In this document: in pieces, positions 34,411-45,049 of the stretch
How the letters are laid out: each line of letters opens with the position of its first letter
Numbering within the stretch: position 1 is the first letter of the stretch
DNA from: Mycocentrospora acerina
Lineage: Eukaryota; Ascomycota; Dothideomycetes; Pleosporales
Assembly (NCBI GenBank): GCA_022701365.1
Contig: JAKUHH010000084.1
Coordinates: forward strand, 186,001-250,000
Length of the DNA stretch: 64,000 bases
Direction of reading: 5' to 3'
The notes under the pieces: generated by a model
Seen by the model: the letters and a program-made list of their open reading frames with translations, nothing else
What the model was told of the DNA's origin: nothing
Database searches by the model: none
Made by a program: the position numbers and the translations under genes

Positions 34411-36706
34411 ATGTTCGGTGCATTGCGAAGATGCCCGGCAACCCTCTCTCGGAGGGCGGCCACGGCAAGCATGTCGACCCGAGCCCTGCAGCGGCCTCTG
34501 CTCTCGGCATCCAGCACACTGAGGACGCCGGCCGCGACCGCGACGACGACATCGCCGCTGGCCCGCGCCGCGCTGGCGGGCTTCCACCACAGCGCACAGT
34601 GGCAACAGCAGGTCGCCGCGCAGGCTGAGGCCGAGGCCCACGGCGAGCAGCAGCAGACTGAGCCCGTCACGCGCTTTGCCGACCTGGCCACGCTCGGCCT
34701 GGTGCACCCCAACATCATCAACACCATCACCAAGCAGATGCGCCTCGAGACCATGACGGACGTGCAGACGCGGACCATCAACGAGGCCCTGAGCGGCGTC
34801 GACATGTAAGTGCCTCTTTTTTCTTATGCAGACACGGCCCGTGGCGTGCATTGGTCTGGCTTGCCACGGCAGAGACATGGAACAGAATAGAATGGAATGC
34901 ATTGACTTGGCTTGCCACTGCAGAGACATGCAATAGAATAGAATGGAATACACAAAACACCGGCTAACACCCCCCAGCATCGCCCAGGCCAAGACAGGCA
35001 CCGGCAAGACGCTCGGCTTCCTCGTCCCCGTCATCCAACGCATCATCTCCAACGACCCCAAGCTCGGCGAAAAGGCTCGCGGCTACAAGCGCGCCAAGGC
35101 AGACGACATCCGCGCCATCATCATCTCGCCCACCCGCGAGCTGGCCGAGCAGATTGCCGTCGAGGCCAAAAAGGTCACGGCCGGCACCAGCCTGGTCGTG
35201 CAGACGGCCGTCGGCGGCACCCAGAAGCGCGCCATGCTGCAGAAGACGCAGCGCGAGGGCTGCCACATCATGATTGGCACGCCCGGCCGCCTCATGGACA
35301 TCCTGTCAGACCCCTACTCGGGCGTCAAGGCCCCGAACCTCAACGCCCTGGTCATGGACGAGGCCGACCGTCTCCTCGACGACGGCTTCACAAAGGAGAT
35401 TGACGACATCAAGCAGCACCTGCCCGACCCCGACGTCGTCGAGCGCCAGAACCTCATGTTCTCCGCCACCGTCCCGCGCGACGTTGTCGACCTCGTCCGC
35501 AAGACGATGCGTCCCGGCTTCCACTTTGCCAAGTGCGTCGCCGAAGACGAGGAGCCCACCCACCAGCGTATTCCCCAAAAGTACGTCAACGTCGCCGGCT
35601 TCGAGAACATCATGCCCACCCTCTACGAACTCATCTCGTCACACCACCAGGCCACTCGCTACGGCGACGGGCGTCCCTTCAAGGGCATCATCTACTTCAA
35701 CTCCACTGCCGAGGTCACTCTGGCTTCGTCGGTCTTCTACAAGCTGGCCGGTGGCTTCAAGCGCGACACCCCTCTGACCGGCCTGCGTGCTTTTGAAATC
35801 CACTCCAAGCTGTCCCAGATGCAGAGGACTCGTGCCGCAGACGACTTCCGCGCTGTCAAGAGCGGACTCCTCTTCTCTTCTGATGTCACGGCCCGTGGCA
35901 TGGACTTCCCAAATGTGACGCACGTCATCCAAATTGGTCTTCCCCGTGAGCGCGACTCGTACATTCACCGTCTCGGTCGTACTGGACGTGCTGGCAAGGA
36001 GGGTGAGGGCTGGCTCATCCTCACTCCCTTTGAGCGCAACGAGCTTCGCCGCCGTCTTCGCGACCTGCCCCTTGTTGATGCAACACACGAGCTTGAGACT
36101 GCAAACATCGACATGAGCCAGGCCACCGAGGTCCCTGAGAATGTTGGCAAGATCCTCTCCGATGTCATCGAGGCGCACAAGAAGGTCTACCCTGACCAGC
36201 TCGACGCCGCGTTCCGTGGCCTGTTTGGCTCATTCCAGTGGTATGGCGATAAGCAGGGTCTGCTCGAGGGTGCCAACCGTCTTGCAGAGTTTGGCTGGGG
36301 AATGCCAACCCCGCCTTCCCCACCAAGCAGCTTGTTTGCTGGCGGACGCCGCGGTAGCGGTGGCCGAGGTGGCTTTGGCGGTGACAGGAGGAGCGGCGGT
36401 GGCGGCTTCGGCGATAGGGGACGGGGTGGATCTGATGCCTTCAGTGATCGCCCATCGCGAGGCGGTGACCGTGGCGGCTTCGGTGGTGACAGGAGAGGTG
36501 GCGGTGGTGGCTTTGGCGACCGTAACGGCGGCGCACGAAGCGGCGGTTTCGGCGACCGCAATGGCGGTGGACGAAGCAGCGGCGGATACGGAGACAGGAA
36601 TGGTGGCGAGAGGAGAAGCGGCGGCTTTGGTGGAGGCGACAGGCGGAGCGGTGGAGACCGTGGCGGAGACCGCAGCGAGAGGAGAGGATCGACCTTTGAC
36701 TTTTAA
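34411..36706 (+). CDS. Mitochondrial DEAD-box RNA helicase, Mss116-like
   Basis: 707 residues from exons 34411-34805 and 34978-36706 (172-nt intron). The first 70 residues are R/S/A-rich without acidic residues, a typical mitochondrial presequence. Helicase motifs in order: AKTGTGKT (I), PTRELAEQ (Ia), TPGRL (Ib), DEAD (II), SAT (III), SSDVTARGMDFP (V) and HRLGRTGRAG (VI). After motif VI comes a helical extension (DAAFRGLFGSFQWYGDKQGLLEGANRLAEFGWG) seen in Mss116/CYT-19 proteins. A tail of about 120 residues of RGG/GGFGDR repeats binds RNA non-specifically. The family acts as an RNA chaperone for group I/II intron splicing and translation in mitochondria. Very likely orthologue; the RGG tail is longer than in yeast. 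Confidence 0.93.
34848..34949. repeat. 51-bp tandem duplication inside the helicase intron
   Basis: Two copies (34848-34898 and 34899-34949) starting GCATTG and sharing TGGCTTGCCAC and GCAGAGACATG followed by AATAGAATGGAAT. They differ at a few positions, so the duplication is not recent. It lengthens the intron to 172 nt, unusual in this window. Confidence 0.85.
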
Positions 36707-37046
36707 GCGCCATCGCCCTACCGCTGCTGTGTCCGACTCGACCTAGCAGCTGCTGAGACGAGTCTTTGACGCATCTTGCATCTTCCTTTTTTCCTTTTTT
36801 TTTTGGAATCCTCCCGTCCGACAAATCTTGTATTATATGTATACCCCCCCACGTCTGTTTTGATAGAGAGTTTTTTGTCCACCAAAAAGAAGGGAAAGAG
36901 GTGGAAAATGAATGGCAAGGAGGAGGGTGTAACGTTCTTCTTTTTTCTTCTTCTTTTTTTTTGGAAAGGAGAAGGGAAGTGTTGCATTTGGGCGGCGTTT
37001 TTCTTTTCGCTTTTTTTTTTTAAACATCTCCTTTTCTTGAAACATA

Positions 37047-37077
37047 GGTGCTGGGTGCTGGGTGCTGGGTGCTGGGT
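37047..37077. repeat. (GGTGCTG)4 microsatellite
   Basis: Four perfect 7-bp units plus three bases in non-coding DNA. Confidence 0.85.
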
Positions 37078-37593
37078 ATGATGTGATATGATATGATTGT
37101 ACTTTTCAAAGGGGGGAGGGGGGTTAAAAAATTTCGCGCGCGCTGGGTGATAATCTCCAATCTTTGTGTTGATGTTGTTGTTGTTTTTTGAGGGGGCGGA
37201 AGAGAAGAGAAGGGAAATAGGGGAATAGGGAAATGGAAATGGAAATGCAAATGCAAAGTCACGATTGTTTGTATGGATGTATGTATGTACGATGAAGAAA
37301 TGTACTACCCTCTTTTTTTCTATTCTAAAAACGTCTTGTGTGACTTTTTTTGGTTGGTTTGGTTGTGTGGGGCGATTTTTGTAGTGGTGATGTTGGTGAT
37401 GTGTATATGCTGGGGGGAAAGAAAGCAGAAGAGGAGGGAGGGAGGGACCATCTCCACATTGCGTTGAGTAAGTGAATGAGTGAGGGGCTTGTGTGCTGAG
37501 GGTGTGTATGTAGGACAAGGGAAATGATAGATGCAAATAAGGACATGGTTGGTGCTTATGCGTGCAGTCAGTCAGTTAGTCAGTTGGTTAGTC

Positions 37594-37654
37594 GCTCACT
37601 CACTCACTCACTCACTCCCTCACTCACTCACTCACTCACTCACTCCCTCACTCC
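37594..37654. repeat. (CACT)n microsatellite
   Basis: About fifteen CACT/CTCA units interrupted by two CCCT variants, preceded by CAGT-rich DNA and followed by AGAC repeats. Confidence 0.85.
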
Positions 37655-37927
37655 CAGAGATAGACAGACAGATAGACAGAAAAAAGATTCACTTGCACGT
37701 CCGGCAGGATGGACATATCTTGCTTACTTGCTTGAATAGGAACGTTAACGTGAGGGACTCAAGTAGATGCAGATGGACTAAATTTTTCCTTCCCTTCTTC
37801 AAAGTCGTTCTATGCTTTGCTATTCTACACTATGCTAGACAAACAACCAGCCAGCCAGCCGGACGATGTTCTACCACGCCATGTTTTCCAACACGTTGAT
37901 GGTTCGGGGGGTAAATCCCATGGGCAA

Positions 37928-37946
37928 TGTCATGTCATGTCATGTC
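37928..37946. repeat. (GTCAT)n microsatellite
   Basis: Nearly four perfect 5-bp units. Confidence 0.8.
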
Positions 37947-40466
37947 GACGGCAAGGAAGAACTTGGCGAACTGAGTAGAGCTTGGTGATCAGGACAAGGT
38001 AAAAGTTGATGCTAGGCTTGGGTGGTTGTGTGTCTACGATGCTGGCTGGTAGGTACTTGTTTGGTGTTGTGGCGTGGAGTATGGGAAGGAAGAAAGTTGC
38101 TCAAGGAGGGGTTGAGGAGAGGAGAGGAGAGGAGAGAAGTACAGTTGTGAAAGGGACATGTATGTGACGAGCAGAGAGATTGATTAGAGTTTTAATATGG
38201 AATTGTACGCTGGAGATGGGGCATGCGGGAGAGGTGCCTCATTTGAATAGAGAGAAGATGGATCTGGAGACAGGCAGGAGTTGATGGAAGTATAGGCTCA
38301 AATCTTGGATGCGTGTATTGTTTTTGAGAAAATTATGACGAAAGAGTGTTGTGCTGAGAGCTGGGTTGCATCAGGTGGTGTATGCTATTGACGGATGCGC
38401 GAGTTACGGCGTAGAGAGGCGTGGCTTGGGGTGTTGCTCATTATGACAACTACATTCAACATTTACCCGGCAAGTTAGTCATAGAATCCATCATATTGCC
38501 ACACGTTGTAGTGCATGCAGGTATCATCACTGATGGTGTCCATGTCGCAAGGTATAAAGGGAAGTTGATGAACGTCCGGCTGGTCGCTCGGGTGATCGCG
38601 TCGCGTTCCGATGCACCGTTGTCAAACACTGATACTACTAGTCCATCTTCCCAAATTAATGCTTGATCCTGGATGTGTGCAACCCCGGAACCTCTCGGGA
38701 AGCAAGCAGATTCGTCGACGTGGTTGATTGATCGTCTTCTGACAGCTATTCTTTTTCCATGGCCGACGATATGCGAAGAGACAATCATATGCGATAACAC
38801 CATGTGAGTTGCCTAGCGTATGTGGAGATGCGCTCGCTCAACTGCAAGTGTTGCCCCGACTGCAGAGCTGTACGAAGGGGCGCTCGTTAGCGTATGTGGG
38901 GTAAGCGTCTCTCTATCATGGGGCTTATTCGGACAGTTTGTCCAGTCGTGGATAAGACTTCCAGAGATAACGGCAGCGTGATGATGGCATGGATTGGCGA
39001 CGCAGATTCATGATGAATGTGTCTTATCGAGTGGAGCTTCAAGTGTGTAATTCAACGGATGTTGAGTTTGAGTAATGTCTTGAATGTTTGTGTAGGCCGC
39101 AATGAATACGAAACCTAATCTTATTCAAGCACTGCATGGAGCCATTTCGAGTACATGTCTTGGTTTTGCTTACATCTTACTGAGAGCGTGAAAGCTGGAA
39201 AGCTGAAAGAAAAAGACGTGAGGCCGAGTGAGAATTGTGAGGACGATAGAGGATGTAAGAGAAAACAGCAGTCCAAAGCACAACACACACCTGGATCTCA
39301 ATAGCTCGATTGAAGGTCTTAAAGAAGATATCAACTCATCTGTCAAGTTTGCGGTGGATTAGCGACATCATAAATTTCGGTATGCAACGTAAAGCGACTC
39401 TGTCGTGCTGCATGTGAGAAGTATGCCGCTCAGCGCCAAGTCTAAGAGAATCCTCGAAGAGATGTGCTACCAATCAAGAAGACAATCGTGACCAGCTAGG
39501 AGAGGATTTTTACAGACCACGTGGTACCTCAGATACGGGCTCACAAGGGTAATTTCCTCAAAGAACCGCAGACGGTTGTCGTTCAAAGCAGGAGTGCGCT
39601 ACCGAACACCTGCAGCAAATTATCGAAATGCATGCTCCCGATTCGCTGAAGAGTGCAAGGTCTCTCTCTTATCGGTATAGTTCTACACGGAATGCAAGCA
39701 CTATGCGGCAAGTGCAAATGAGCATCAACCATGCTGTCGATACTCTCCCCAAACGGTTGGTTTGCTAGATTGATAGCTTGCTGTCCAAAATGTCAATCGA
39801 TGCTTGACACTGTGGTTGAAGGTCGCAGCCAATGAATGAACCGCAACATCGATTCCTAGTGTGCCAAGATCAAGCTCAACCTCATACTGTGGCCCGATCT
39901 TTCAACCGATATCTTCAGAAATCCCACGGACCACTCTGCTACCATCTAGCAAAACTAGCTCTTTTCCAAGACCCTGCATTCGCGGCTGTGATTTTCGCTG
40001 ACGTTGGACCCCTTCCAAGCGAGTACTCATCATGAGAGCCTGGGAACGGTGTCTACGCACGCGAGCAGCGTATTTGGCGGTTCATCTACATATTTTGACC
40101 CGTCTGGCTTGGCCAATATTAATGTCAAATAAAGAGCTACGGTCCAATGGACGAGGTCCTTTCCAAGCGTGAAAATGGCTAACCCGCGATTTGTTCGGGC
40201 GTTGGTCAATGCGTTGTTATCGTGGCGTGGGCGAGATCCGGTCGGCACAAGAGCATACGTTGTTGTTGGTGAGTGATGCTGACGTTTCGATATCATCTCA
40301 CATAAGAGGTGAGAGGCGTGAACTTTGGTGAAAGAAAGAAAGAAGTGCAGTGGACAAGTCGCTCTAGGCGGTTGCGTGCTTGCACGTGACGGTGAGAAGC
40401 GGAGGCCCTCAATACTACTTCCCCACATGTGCCAGCCGGGGAAAGGGTTGGGGATCTTCGTCTAAC

Positions 40467-40473
40467 TATAAAG
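40467..40473 (+). promoter_or_regulatory. TATA box upstream of the sulfatase gene
   Basis: TATAAAG, 215 bases before the ATG at 40682, with a CA/TC-rich leader between. Confidence 0.45.
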
Positions 40474-40681
40474 AACGCCATATCCGCACCCGCATTCACC
40501 TTGAAATTACAACAAATCCATACATTTCTCTACACCGCCTTTCTCCTTGATTGCTTTTGTGCACTTCATCTTGACTTGTAGTACTTGACCATAACATCTT
40601 TTTAATCACTACATTGTTCAACGAATAGAACGACAGCCTAAGTAGCAGTCAGGCCCCAAGTGAGTCGAACCTGACAGCGAA

Positions 40682-42798
40682 ATGGCTCCCAGTCTTCTAC
40701 TGCAGCCCGAGACGCCTCCGTCCTACTCTCACTCGGTCACGTCGAAGCAAGTGAGGAAAGAAGGTGGAGCATCAAAATTTCAAACATTCCAGACTCCAGG
40801 AGGAGGAAACCACTCTTTCCAATCCTCATCTCTTAATGGCAGCGGTCATGTCAACGCCAACAATGGCTCGTCGAACAACAATGGCTTCTCAGGTCAGCAA
40901 GGCAATGGAAGGGATTTTGTTACATCTCAGACTCTTCTTCAGTCATCAGTGAACTTTGCATCTGGAGACTCAGTTTCGAATGGGGATTCAAAGAAACCGA
41001 ATATTTTGTACATTATGGCCGATCAAATGGCCGGACCACTTCTAAAGATGAACGATCCAAACTCAATCATCAAGACACCCAACATTGACGAGCTTGCAAA
41101 ATCTGGCGTTGTTTTTTCAAATGCCTATTGCAACTCTCCGCTATGCGCCCCTTCTCGGTTCACCATGTGTACCGGACAGCTTCCGTCGAAGATTGGTGGC
41201 TACGACAATGCATCGATCCTTGGTCCTGAAGTCCCTACCTATGCGCACTACCTCCGACGAGAAGGCTATGAGACAGCTCTTGCTGGCAAGATGCACTTCA
41301 TTGGCCCAGACCAGCTCCATGGATTCGAAAACAGGTATGTCTGACAAACATGGTAGTTCGACTGTTGCTGATCCTGCTACTATAGGCTCACGTCCGACAT
41401 CTACCCTGGAGATCTTGGCTGGGCTGTCAACTGGGACAAGCCGGACGAGCGCCAGGAGTGGTATCACAACATGTCTTCCGTTTTGCAAGCAGGACCTTGT
41501 GTCCGATCAAATCAGCTCGACTACGACGAGGACGTGATGCATAAGGTGAGGAGTCACTGCGAGACATTGACATTGACTCGGTTGTGTATTTACTAACGAC
41601 ATCTTCCAGGCGTCTCAATATCTCTATGATTATGTCCGATCAGACCCAGCCGGTCAAAGACCTTTTGCCTTGACTGTCTCCTTGACTCATCCTCATGATC
41701 CTTACACCATGATTCGCGAGTAAGCACCAACATCTTGCATGTTCAGATACTGTAGCACGTGACTTACAACCTGTCAGATACTGGGACCGTTACGAAGGCG
41801 TGGATATTCCCTTACCTAGCATTGAGATTGATCAAAAGGATCAAGATCCTCATACTCAGCGCCTGCTGAAGTGTATCGATCTTTGGGACAATCCTGTTCC
41901 AGACGAAGCGAAGATTCGAGCCCGTCGCGCATACTTTGCTGCATGCAGCTTCGTTGACGACCAGGTCGGAAAGCTAGTGAATCTTCTGAAGAACTGCTAT
42001 CTCGACAAGAACACCATTATTGTGTTCTCCGGAGATCATGGTGACATGCTTGGTGAGCGTAGTATGTGGTACAAGATGTCATGGTTCGAAAACAGTGCAC
42101 GAGTACCGATGGTTATCAACTGCCCCTCTAGATTCGAGCCTAAGCGTGTTACCGAGTCTGTGTCTACAATGGACCTTCTCCCGACCTTTGTTGACCTTGC
42201 TGGAGGGGATGCCTCGGCCATCCTACCCATTGATGGTAGCAGCCTTTACGATTATCTGGTCTCAGACGAGCCTGGGAAGGACGAAGTCTTCGGCGAATAT
42301 ATGGGTGAAGGCACAATAACTCCTACTTATATGATTCGTCGGGGTCAGTGGAAGTTTACATACTCTCTGGTTGATCCGCCACAGCTCTTCGATCTCGTCA
42401 ATGATCCGCAAGAGCTCAAAAACCTGGCGACATCCGCGAATGCTCATCACCAGCAGGTGCTGGCCGATTTCCAGGTCGAGGCACACGAAAAGTGGGATTT
42501 TCGGCAGATTCATAGGGATGCCTTGAAGAGCCAGCGAATGCGACAGATGACTTGGAGTGCTTTGCAGATTGGTGAGTAATATTGGTGCTAACAAAGTGAT
42601 ATTTTCTAACACGACATAGGCCGTCAGGAGTCTTGGGACTACCAACCACCCTATAACGACAAGGACCGCTTCATTCGCTCGCACATCCCTCTGGATGATC
42701 TGGAGCGCCGAGCTCGCTTTCCAGTGGTTGACCGTCTTGGTCGCGAGAAAACCGCCCAAGCGACCCACCATGGTCTTGCTGGAGCCAACGGCGAGTAA
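40682..42798 (+). CDS. Choline-sulfatase-like sulfatase with long N-terminal extension
   Basis: 631 residues from exons 40682-41334, 41386-41545, 41610-41719, 41778-42571 and 42620-42798. Type I sulfatase fold: NILYIMADQMAGPLL carries the first metal Asp114; the active site NSPLCAPSRFTMCTG has Cys155 in C-x-P-x-R, converted to formylglycine; a second metal site is in VFSGDHGDMLGE. The choline-sulfatase C-terminal part (RQESWDYQPPYNDKDRFIRSH) is present. These enzymes release sulfate and choline from choline-O-sulfate under sulfur limitation. There is no signal peptide, fitting a cytosolic enzyme. The first 100 residues are an S/N/Q/G-rich low-complexity extension not part of the sulfatase fold. 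Substrate inferred from the family pattern. Confidence 0.9.
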
Positions 42799-43568
42799 GA
42801 CGTTCGAGTATCGTTTCTAGGAGGTCATTGAACAATGATATCACCGGCTAGCACGTTTCCCTTGGACACGATTCAACATCCACATTCTATATACCACTCA
42901 CATGGCGTTTTATTGAGCAATGATTTTCAACATTTCACGACATCACGGTTTCTCTATAGGGCAACCTCACACGAATTCAATAGGCTATTTGGGATGGTGA
43001 AAAGCAGGAGGCAAAGCTTGATTGGCGTAGTAGCAGCTTCATTTCCAGATGAGCGAGGAGTTTTGGCAACTGTAGTTCTTTGCGAAAAATGCATATTTAG
43101 CGTGCACAATGGAAAAATTCAAGTACGTTTTGACATCACGAGAAATTAGTCGACAGTTCAGGTGATCTTGTGATGCCACCAGAATCGACTACGTGACACG
43201 CACCATTTTGTCGCATAACACCCATCTTTCAGCTACAACCAGCACAATGGTCGTCGTATAATCAATCATGTCTAGTAACAAACGAGAGCAGTTGTTTGGG
43301 TTAGGGCCTTCGCACATCGTGACGGTGGTGGGGTTAATAGTGGTGCTGTACTGGCATGCATGACTCGTGGCGTGTTTCACTGGGGGCACGTACATAGCGT
43401 GGTCAATCGTTGCCGACCAAGAGCGGTGGGCGATATGTCAGCGTCCATCTCCGCAACTCCAGCACAAGACGACCGATAGTCTCCGCCACCACCTCAGATT
43501 CTTTCCAAAGTCGACGTACCGCATCCCTTACCACCAACCCAGCACTAGCCACTACTTGTTAAACAATC
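42799..43568. other. Intergenic upstream of rad6
   Basis: Open frames here (for example 42835-43149) lack protein character. No RNA gene seen. Confidence 0.5.
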
Positions 43569-44299
43569 ATGTCCACCGCTGCCCGCCGCCGTCTGATGCG
43601 CGACTTCAAGGTACGCCACTCTGCTCTTGTCTGCGGGGACGACAACGCAGCGATGGCGCTTGTATGGAGAAACAGTACTGACCATTTCGCAGCGTATGCA
43701 AACTGACCCTCCCGCTGGTGTCTCTGCTTCTCCGATTGCGGACAATGTCATGACCTGGTATGGCTCGCCGCCTCTTCCCCGCACGCGACACCCTTCATTA
43801 CACCCCTCTCGAATTACCCTCGACCTCTCCAGACGTCGTTCCAACTACACGTCTAACGACACATGCTGACATCTTTGGCGCAGGAATGCTGTCATAATCG
43901 GCCCTGCCGACACTCCTTTCGAAGACGGCACCTTTCGCCTCGTCATGCACTTTGAAGAAGCCTACCCAAACAAGCCGCCGGGTGTCAAGTTCATCAGTCA
44001 AATGTTCCACCCCAATGTCTATGGCACAGGCGAGTTGTGTCTCGATATCCTGCAGAACCGGTGGTCACCTACGTATGACGTTGCGGCGATCTTGACAAGC
44101 ATTCAGAGGTACGTTTAAACGTAAACGAGACGGAGTCACAAGGCCGTGGGAGAAGAGACTGCTAACGATGCACAGTCTACTCAACGACCCCAACACGTCC
44201 AGTCCCGCCAACGTCGAGGCATCGAACGCGTACAAGGAGAACCGCAAGGAGTACACGAAGCGCGTGCGCGAGACGGTGGAGAAGAGCTGGGACGACTGA
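43569..44299 (+). CDS. rad6: Ubiquitin-conjugating enzyme E2 Rad6/Ubc2
   Basis: 151 residues from exons 43569-43610, 43693-43757, 43884-44108 and 44176-44299. The N-terminus MSTAARRRLMRDFKRMQTDPP is the Rad6 type. The core has WNAVIIGPADTPFEDGTF and the active-site Cys88 in GELCLDILQNRWSP. The length equals the classic 151-residue Rad6 core and lacks the acidic tail of the budding-yeast protein. With Rad18 it monoubiquitinates PCNA for lesion bypass. With Bre1 it ubiquitinates histone H2B. With Ubr1 it serves the N-degron pathway. All donors are GTAYGN. Very secure. Confidence 0.97.
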
Positions 44300-45049
44300 A
44301 GTAGCTCGTTGGTTTATGTTTGGGGCAAATTGATGGCGCGACAAGGCATAGCACGGGAGTTGTCAAGGTACAGGTTACGGTCATGCAGGCCATTTTCACG
44401 GGTTGCAAGGTGTTTGCTCATACTTTTTGTTTCCACAGCGAGGCGTTGGGTGTATTCAGATCTAGCGCATGACAGTCCTCCAGATAGCAGCGGTAGTCAA
44501 GTTGTTCTTTAGCTACTTTTGACATGTTGCGTGCTGCAGTGGATTCCAGCACGCCAACCTCACTCCCACGTTCTGCACGTCCAGTATTTGAAATGGCCTC
44601 AATTTCCACTCTCCAAAGCAAGCAAGGCAAGCCCTACCGCATCGAGAGGCATGATGAATCACACCAAGAACAGCGGCAAATGACGCCAAGCTATCAGGGA
44701 TCGCGTCCGCTATTCGCTGCGGGGAGACAGTCGCGAAGAAGCAACGGCCGCGAACCCTGCACCTTGACTTTACCCTTGCAGAGCGACTGTCCCCCCATTT
44801 CCTCCCAGTCCACGCCTACCTGCACCAGACCTCCTTCTTTTCTAGAGCTGCGGTGAACGGGACTTGCACGTGCGAGGGCTTCTGACCAGCTGCTTGGGTG
44901 GAGCGGGCTGTTTTAGTGGGGTTGTCCTTTAATTACCTGGTCGCACCCAGGGAGCACGACATCCACGGCCAGACACTCGCAGCACAGCGTTGACAGCAAC
45001 GGATACAGTTGAGGCCTTATAGGCCGACCTGCTGATACGTGCAGCAACC
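44300..45049. other. Intergenic between rad6 and kinesin
   Basis: 3' flank of rad6 and promoter of the kinesin gene. A 110-codon frame at 44524-44856 has no family features. Confidence 0.5.

Larger units (their letters stand above)
36707..40681. other. 4-kb non-coding region rich in simple sequence
   Basis: Between the helicase stop and the sulfatase start. 36770-37450 is dominated by T-runs and purine-rich tracts, which create long but meaningless open frames on the minus strand. 37560-38160 has several microsatellites. 38160-40466 is ordinary unique sequence without a convincing open frame. No tRNA pattern seen. Confidence 0.55.

Noticed and set aside
36718..37536. Long minus-strand open frame of 272 codons
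   Set aside because: Made of homopolymer and simple-sequence DNA; the product is runs of K, P, F, H and S with no domain.
22701..44299. A ubiquitin-pathway gene cluster (ubc8, atg12, rad6 and the nearby F-box gene)
   Set aside because: The genes act in different pathways, lie on both strands and are separated by unrelated housekeeping genes; proximity is probably chance.
44524..44856. Plus-strand open frame of 110 codons between rad6 and kinesin
   Set aside because: No recognisable domain; lies in what should be the kinesin promoter.
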